Assembly (NCBI GenBank): GCA_045804265.1
Contig: JBJMNK010000116.1
Coordinates: 6,389 to 70,388, forward strand
Reading direction: 5' to 3'
Length of the DNA stretch: 64,000 nt
From: JABFXC01 sp045804265
GTDB taxonomy: Bacteria > Gemmatimonadota > Gemmatimonadetes > Gemmatimonadales > Gemmatimonadaceae
Shown here: positions 60,685 through 64,000 of the stretch, in pieces
Position numbering within the stretch: the stretch's first letter is position 1
Layout: every line of letters begins with the position of its first letter
Translations under genes and position numbers: made by a program
The notes under the pieces: generated by a model
The model's input: the letters and a program-made list of their open reading frames with translations, nothing else
Databases searched by the model: none
Told to the model about the DNA's origin: nothing

Positions 60685-60864
60685 TCAGCGGATCTCGATC
60701 CGTTTCGCCTTGCGCTCCTGCTCCTTCGGTGCCGGCAAAGTCACCTCGAGCACGCCGTCGTTGAACGTCGCCTCGCACTGGTTCGCATCCACCCCTTCGG
60801 GAAGCGGGATCGAGCGCTCGAAGCGACCGTAGCTCCGTTCGCTCCGATACCAGCCATCGCCGTT
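60685..60864 (-). pseudogene. In-frame remainder of the Hsp20 gene beyond the amber codon
   Basis: Directly after the TAG the frame continues for 59 codons to TGA at 60685, reading NGDGWYRSERSYGRFERSIP, then LPEGVDANQCEATFNDGVLE, then VTLPAPKEQERKAKRIEIR. This is the standard end of an Hsp20 domain, including the dimer/oligomer IxI motif (IEI). Codon use is unchanged from the first part, so the break is recent or not real. A single C-to-T change at CAG would explain it. Confidence 0.85.
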
Positions 60865-61506
60865 CTAGTCGTTCTGCGCACGACGCTCGCCCGAGAGCGT
60901 CAACACACCATCGTCGACCTCGATGTTGAGGTCTTTCTTGTCGACGCCGGGCACGTCAGCGCGAACGACGATGCGATCACCGCGACGGAACACCTCCATC
61001 TGCGGTGCCCACATCCCCTGCTGCGGCGTGGACAGTCCGCCACCGAGCGATCCGAACAGATCGCGATCGCCGAGCAGTCCGAGCGAAGAGCCGAGTCCGC
61101 GGTCGAAGCCGAACTGATCGAAAAGCCGATCCATGTCCTGCTGCATGCGCTGCATCAGCGCGAACGGGTCCGAGTAGCCGCCACGCCCACGCTGGACTGC
61201 AGTGTTGCCGCGGCTCAGTCGCGAGAGTCCGGTCCCCTGTGCGCCCTGTGTGCGCTGGGTGTTCTGGCCAGCCTGTCCGCGGTCATTTTCGCGGCTGGTG
61301 GCGATGCCGCGCTGCTGATCAGAGCGCACGCTCTCCTGGCTGGTCTGGTTGCCGCCCGGTGAGCCCGATGCCTGAGCGCCCTGCTGCCTGCTCTGCGAGT
61401 TCTGCTGGGCCTGCGAGTTCTGCTGGTTCTGCTGGTTCTGCTGAGCCTGCGAGTTCTGCTGGTTGTGCTGGTTGTGCTGGGTCTGTTGAGTAGTGTTGCG
61501 ATCCAT
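60865..61506 (-). CDS. Hsp20 chaperone with Q/N-rich N-terminus, cut by an in-frame amber codon
   Basis: GGGAGG about six bases upstream gives a strong start at 61506. Residues 1-45 hold 28 Gln or Asn, then a Gly/Ser/Gln linker to about 110. The alpha-crystallin domain starts near 112 (YSDPFALMQRMQQDMDRLF) with EVFRRGDRIVVRADVPGVDKKDLNIEVDDGVLTLSGERRAQND. The chain ends at a TAG (60865-60867) in the middle of the domain, right after its L5/6 loop begins. The remainder of a normal Hsp20 is encoded in the same frame downstream. As it stands the protein would lack the last beta strands and the IXI tail. Read-through, sequencing error or a real mutation are all possible. Confidence 0.85.
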   Translation of the reverse strand: MDRNTTQQTQHNQHNQQNSQAQQNQQNQQNSQAQQNSQSRQQGAQASGSPGGNQTSQESVRSDQQRGIATSRENDRGQAGQNTQRTQGAQGTGLSRLSRGNTAVQRGRGGYSDPFALMQRMQQDMDRLFDQFGFDRGLGSSLGLLGDRDLFGSLGGGLSTPQQGMWAPQMEVFRRGDRIVVRADVPGVDKKDLNIEVDDGVLTLSGERRAQND

Positions 61507-61747
61507 GGTTTGACCTCCCTTGCGGCGCCGGAGTGCCCCGGCGTCAACGTCGTTCGGTCATATTTTTGCGCAACGCGCGTGCCACCGCGGAGCGCCGGAT
61601 GGGGAGCCGAGCCGTAGCGCCGTTAGGCAATGGACCCGACCGATGCGAAGGGGCTCCCGCTCGGTTCGCCGGCCACTACTGGCCTCATGCCTGACGATTG
61701 AGCTGCAGCGCTAGGGGCAAGCGGACGTTAGGCGCGCAATCCCGATA

Positions 61748-62299
61748 TCACGAGCAGCCTGGCCGGGCTGCGAGCTCCCGGTGCACGTCGGTCAATCCTC
61801 GACGGCGGATCTCCTGGCGTAGCGCTTCGACATTGGGTCGCTCGCGCAGCCAGCGCGCATTGCCGTCCTCGCGTTCATCGGGTTCTCCGGAGAAGAATCC
61901 GAAGGCGTCTGCGACGAGCGCGGGGTGCAGCCGGCCGTCGCGGCGAAGCGGAACGAATCGTTCCTTCCGCAGCGCGTCGCCGATTGCGCTGGCGAACGCG
62001 CGCGGCGCTTCGAGCAGGAAGCGCACCGAGCCGAGATCGACCACGCCGGCCGTGTCGAGGACGTACACCGCGACGAGCTTCGCTTCGCGGCCCTCGCTCT
62101 CGTATGCGGACGGATACGTTGGGAAGACGTGCTTCACCGGCTTCACGTCCGTGCTGTCGGCGAGCACGAGGTCTGCCGGCCATACGAGCGCGGCGGGTCG
62201 CGGCGGCGCCATGTGCCCCGACGGATGGGAACGCGAGACACAGGCGACGGTCGAGAGTGCCGCGAACACAAGCAAGAGCACCACGCGGGGCATCGACAT
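61748..62299 (-). CDS. Lipoprotein with TonB-C-like domain
   Basis: The signal SMPRVVLLLVFAALSTVAC ends in a lipobox. From about residue 52, PVKHVFPTYPSAYESEGREAKLVAVYVLDTAGVVDLGSVRF, followed by ALRKERFVPLRRDGRLHPALVADAF, fits the TonB C-terminal fold (P.YP...R..G.V.....D..G.V). The 183-residue protein has no TonB-like proline-rich linker and is lipid-anchored, so it is unlikely to energise receptors in the classical way. Its ATG overlaps the upstream lipoprotein stop by one base, so the two are coupled. Confidence 0.75.
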   Translation of the reverse strand: MSMPRVVLLLVFAALSTVACVSRSHPSGHMAPPRPAALVWPADLVLADSTDVKPVKHVFPTYPSAYESEGREAKLVAVYVLDTAGVVDLGSVRFLLEAPRAFASAIGDALRKERFVPLRRDGRLHPALVADAFGFFSGEPDEREDGNARWLRERPNVEALRQEIRRRGLTDVHRELAARPGCS

Positions 62300-62838
62300 C
62301 AGCGTCGCCGCCAGACGGTGAGCGATTCCTCACCGTTAGGCGCCGGTGGCGCCGTGCCGTGGTTCTGCGCGGTGCTGGCGATCGCCTGGCAGAGCCCGAT
62401 CTGGCTCGCGGCCGGGTTGACGCTGACGCCGCGGCCGTCCATGGTCACGGTGTCATACGCGGGCGGCCACCCGCCGGACGGCGGTGAGGCTGTGACGAAA
62501 TAGCGGTACAGCGTCGTATCTCCGCGGCGGAAGGCGACCATGCGCGCCGAGTACGTCGCCCCGAACCGGTCGTCGAGCCGGGTCGGTCCGGCGTGCGCAA
62601 GAATCGTATCGCCCTGCTGCGTGAGCGCCGGATCGGTGAGGCCTAACGTTCTGAAGGCGGCGACAAGATTGTGGGCGACGGTATCCAGCGGGAGCGGGCT
62701 GCGGAAGACGGTCCACCAGCATGGATTCTCCGCGACGAGGCCCGCCTCGGGCGCCGCGTCTGACGGCCGGTGGCGGCACCCGGCGAGAGTACCGCCGACC
62801 GCGAAGAGAAGTGCGACGCATCGCCCGTAGCGTTTCAT
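62299..62838 (-). CDS. Small lipoprotein, unknown function
   Basis: The signal KRYGRCVALLFAVGGTLAGC has a standard lipobox. The mature part (about 160 residues) includes NPCWWTVFRSPLPLDTVAHNLVAAFRTLGLTD, FGATYSARMVAFRRGDTTLYRYFVTASP and a Cys near the end (QIGLCQAIAS) that may pair with CWW. No family is recognised. The TGA overlaps the ATG of the TonB-C-like lipoprotein by one base, so these two form an operon. Confidence 0.7.
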   Translation of the reverse strand: MKRYGRCVALLFAVGGTLAGCRHRPSDAAPEAGLVAENPCWWTVFRSPLPLDTVAHNLVAAFRTLGLTDPALTQQGDTILAHAGPTRLDDRFGATYSARMVAFRRGDTTLYRYFVTASPPSGGWPPAYDTVTMDGRGVSVNPAASQIGLCQAIASTAQNHGTAPPAPNGEESLTVWRRR

Positions 62839-62950
62839 TCCCGCATCATGTCAGAGGGTCCCGCTGCCAAGCGAACAACGCATCGCGATCGGGAAAGGGT
62901 GCGGCTGCCGCGCCTAACGCAGCGGTGCCGGGGAACCGCAATACAACAAA

Positions 62951-62984
62951 CGCCGCGACGGGCTGTCAATAGCCCGTCGCGGCG
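62951..62984 (-). terminator. Rho-independent terminator after the secreted gene at 63054
   Basis: A perfect 14-bp stem (62951-62964 with 62971-62984) and 6-nt loop. On the minus strand it is followed by TTTGTTGTATT, a T-rich run, about 70 bases after the stop of the gene ending at 63054. This is the best intrinsic terminator in the window. Confidence 0.8.
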
Positions 62985-63053
62985 CGCGGGATGAGCATGG
63001 CCGGGGAGCACGGGTCAGGCGCGATGGCCGGGGCCCAACGCTGGCCGCGCGGA

Positions 63054-63536
63054 TTACGGCGGCGCGCCCGACCGCTCGAAGTGTCCCTCCACCGGGCCGC
63101 TCTCCTCCACCCCCATGGAGAATCGGCCGGTGATGTGGTCGGCCGCGCGGTTCAACGTCATGTTGAAGGGGCCGCGCGGCGTCGCTGCATACAGCTTGAG
63201 GTCGGCTCCGTCGACGGTCACACTCAACGCGTGACCGTCGTTGTCGCCGTTGGGCCAGAACAGGGCGACCGGCGTCCCCGCGGAATCGGAAATGGTGAGA
63301 GTCGCCTCCATCGTCCGATCGGGGAGCGTGAGCTCGAGCAGATACTTGCCGCTGGGGCGCGCGTCCCACATCGTCGTCGAGCCGGAGGGCGCGGAGGGCT
63401 TGGCAATTGTCGCGGGGGCGACGGACGCTGGTGAAGCAGGGACGCTGGAGTTGGCTGCCTGCGCGCTTGCCGCGTGACTTGCCGCGGCCACCAGGGTCAC
63501 GACGGCGAGGCTGCCGAGGGGAATGCGGGAGGTCAT
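63054..63536 (-). CDS. Secreted protein, unknown function
   Basis: A signal peptide (TSRIPLGSLAVVTLVAAASH, ending ASAQA) is followed by a Pro/Ser/Ala-rich stretch and about 95 residues of beta-rich sequence: PSGKYLLELTLPDRTMEATLTI, GTPVALFWPNGDNDGHALSVTV and RGPFNMTLNRAADHITGRFSMG, with GPVEGHFE at the end. The layout resembles small periplasmic lipocalin-like domains, but I cannot name a family. A strong terminator lies downstream. Confidence 0.65.
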   Translation of the reverse strand: MTSRIPLGSLAVVTLVAAASHAASAQAANSSVPASPASVAPATIAKPSAPSGSTTMWDARPSGKYLLELTLPDRTMEATLTISDSAGTPVALFWPNGDNDGHALSVTVDGADLKLYAATPRGPFNMTLNRAADHITGRFSMGVEESGPVEGHFERSGAPP

Positions 63537-63677
63537 CGGTGTCAGCTCCTGGGAAGGGGGAATCGCGCAGCGCGAGCGCGTCGCTCTCTCCGGCGACTAC
63601 GAGCCGGCCCGTTCCAGGTTTCGCGTGGTGCGGCGGACAAAAGCGTTAGGCGGTTGACATTCGCCGCACTCGCGGCG

Positions 63678-64000
63678 ATGAGTAGGTCAACCAACGGAAC
63701 CAGGATGCCACGGGCTATAGCCGCACTTCTCGCGCTTTGCACCACGTCGAGCGCGTGCCGGGCGCGAGCGCCGCAACACGACGTGCGCGACTCGTTGCCC
63801 GCGTTCGTTGCCGACACCACCGGTCATTTCCGGACCCGAGTCGACCGGCGGGTCGATCCGCGGCGCACGTTCGCGCTCGAGGCAGCGGAGGGCTACTCGC
63901 CGCCGCGCAAGAACGTGCGCGCCGCGGCGCGGCACGCGCGCCCCTCGGAGAAGACCGTCGTCGTCCCGACCCAGTGGTGGTACGACGACTTCGACGGAAC
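63678..64000 (+). CDS. Lipoprotein gene, 3' end outside the window
   Basis: An open frame runs from ATG 63678 (or ATG 63705) to the end of the window without a stop. PRAIAALLALCTTSSAC gives a short lipoprotein signal. The next 80 residues (PQHDVRDSLPAFVADTTGHFRTRVD, then FALEAAEGYSPPRKNVRAAA) are hydrophilic and unrecognised, ending near VVVPTQWWYDDFDGT. The ATG at 63705 fits the signal better; GGAACC lies before it. Confidence 0.6.
   Translation, partial: MSRSTNGTRMPRAIAALLALCTTSSACRARAPQHDVRDSLPAFVADTTGHFRTRVDRRVDPRRTFALEAAEGYSPPRKNVRAAARHARPSEKTVVVPTQWWYDDFDG

Noticed and set aside
1..64000. Prophage, plasmid or integrative element
   Set aside because: No integrase, transposase, terminase, relaxase, replication gene or tRNA attachment site was recognised anywhere in the window.

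Overview
The window is about 64 kb of very GC-rich, densely packed bacterial chromosome. I see no rRNA, tRNA, phage, plasmid, transposase or CRISPR signature. Several gene families together suggest a Gemmatimonadota-like soil or biofilm bacterium: two DUF5916 outer-membrane proteins, many short lipoproteins, paired FtsX-type permeases, M1 and M61 metallopeptidases and secreted glycosidases. The taxonomic call is an inference from gene content and base composition only.

Layout. 1-6.7 kb: end of a PEGA-like protein, DUF1003 protein, lipid kinase, DUF1697, HAD phosphatase, ABC exporter, GlsB-like and HPP membrane proteins. 7-10.3 kb: a surface cluster with a beta-barrel protein, an L,D-transpeptidase and an extreme NGT-repeat secreted protein. 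10.6-19.4 kb: esterase, DinB, GH43-like/CBM32 lipoprotein, HhH protein, GH16 lipoprotein, a zinc-ribbon SDR and two FtsX permeases. 19.7-28.4 kb: MoaD/ThiS plus BNR propeller operon, TRIC channel, M61 protease, FAD monooxygenase and a divergent DUF5916 protein. 28.4-36.2 kb: two secreted hypotheticals, then an acylase-VIT-YfcC operon. 36.9-45.8 kb: lipoprotein, then a tightly coupled four-gene operon (two M1 peptidases, APC permease, exo-glucosaminidase). 46.2-53.7 kb: truncated globin, cyclophilin, O-methyltransferase, second DUF5916 protein and a gntK-gntP gluconate operon. 53.8-64 kb: a multicopper oxidase with permuted copper motifs, SRAP, BBE-like oxidase, DUF1579, DUF2071, a Q/N-rich Hsp20 interrupted by an in-frame amber codon, and small lipoproteins.

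Functionally the region favours scavenging outside the cytoplasm: secreted peptidases, beta-glucan and amino-sugar hydrolases, acylases, and importers for amino acids and gluconate, together with envelope maintenance (L,D-transpeptidase, exporter, lipoproteins).

Two features run across genes. First, the octamer CGTTAGGC and its complement GCCTAACG occur about 70 times, roughly one per 0.9 kb, balanced between strands and mostly inside genes, a density like that of DNA-uptake sequences. Second, the gaps hold several unrelated families of long inverted repeats, three of them built from 9-nt periodic units. These two observations, the interrupted prion-like Hsp20 and the permuted multicopper oxidase are the most promising leads.
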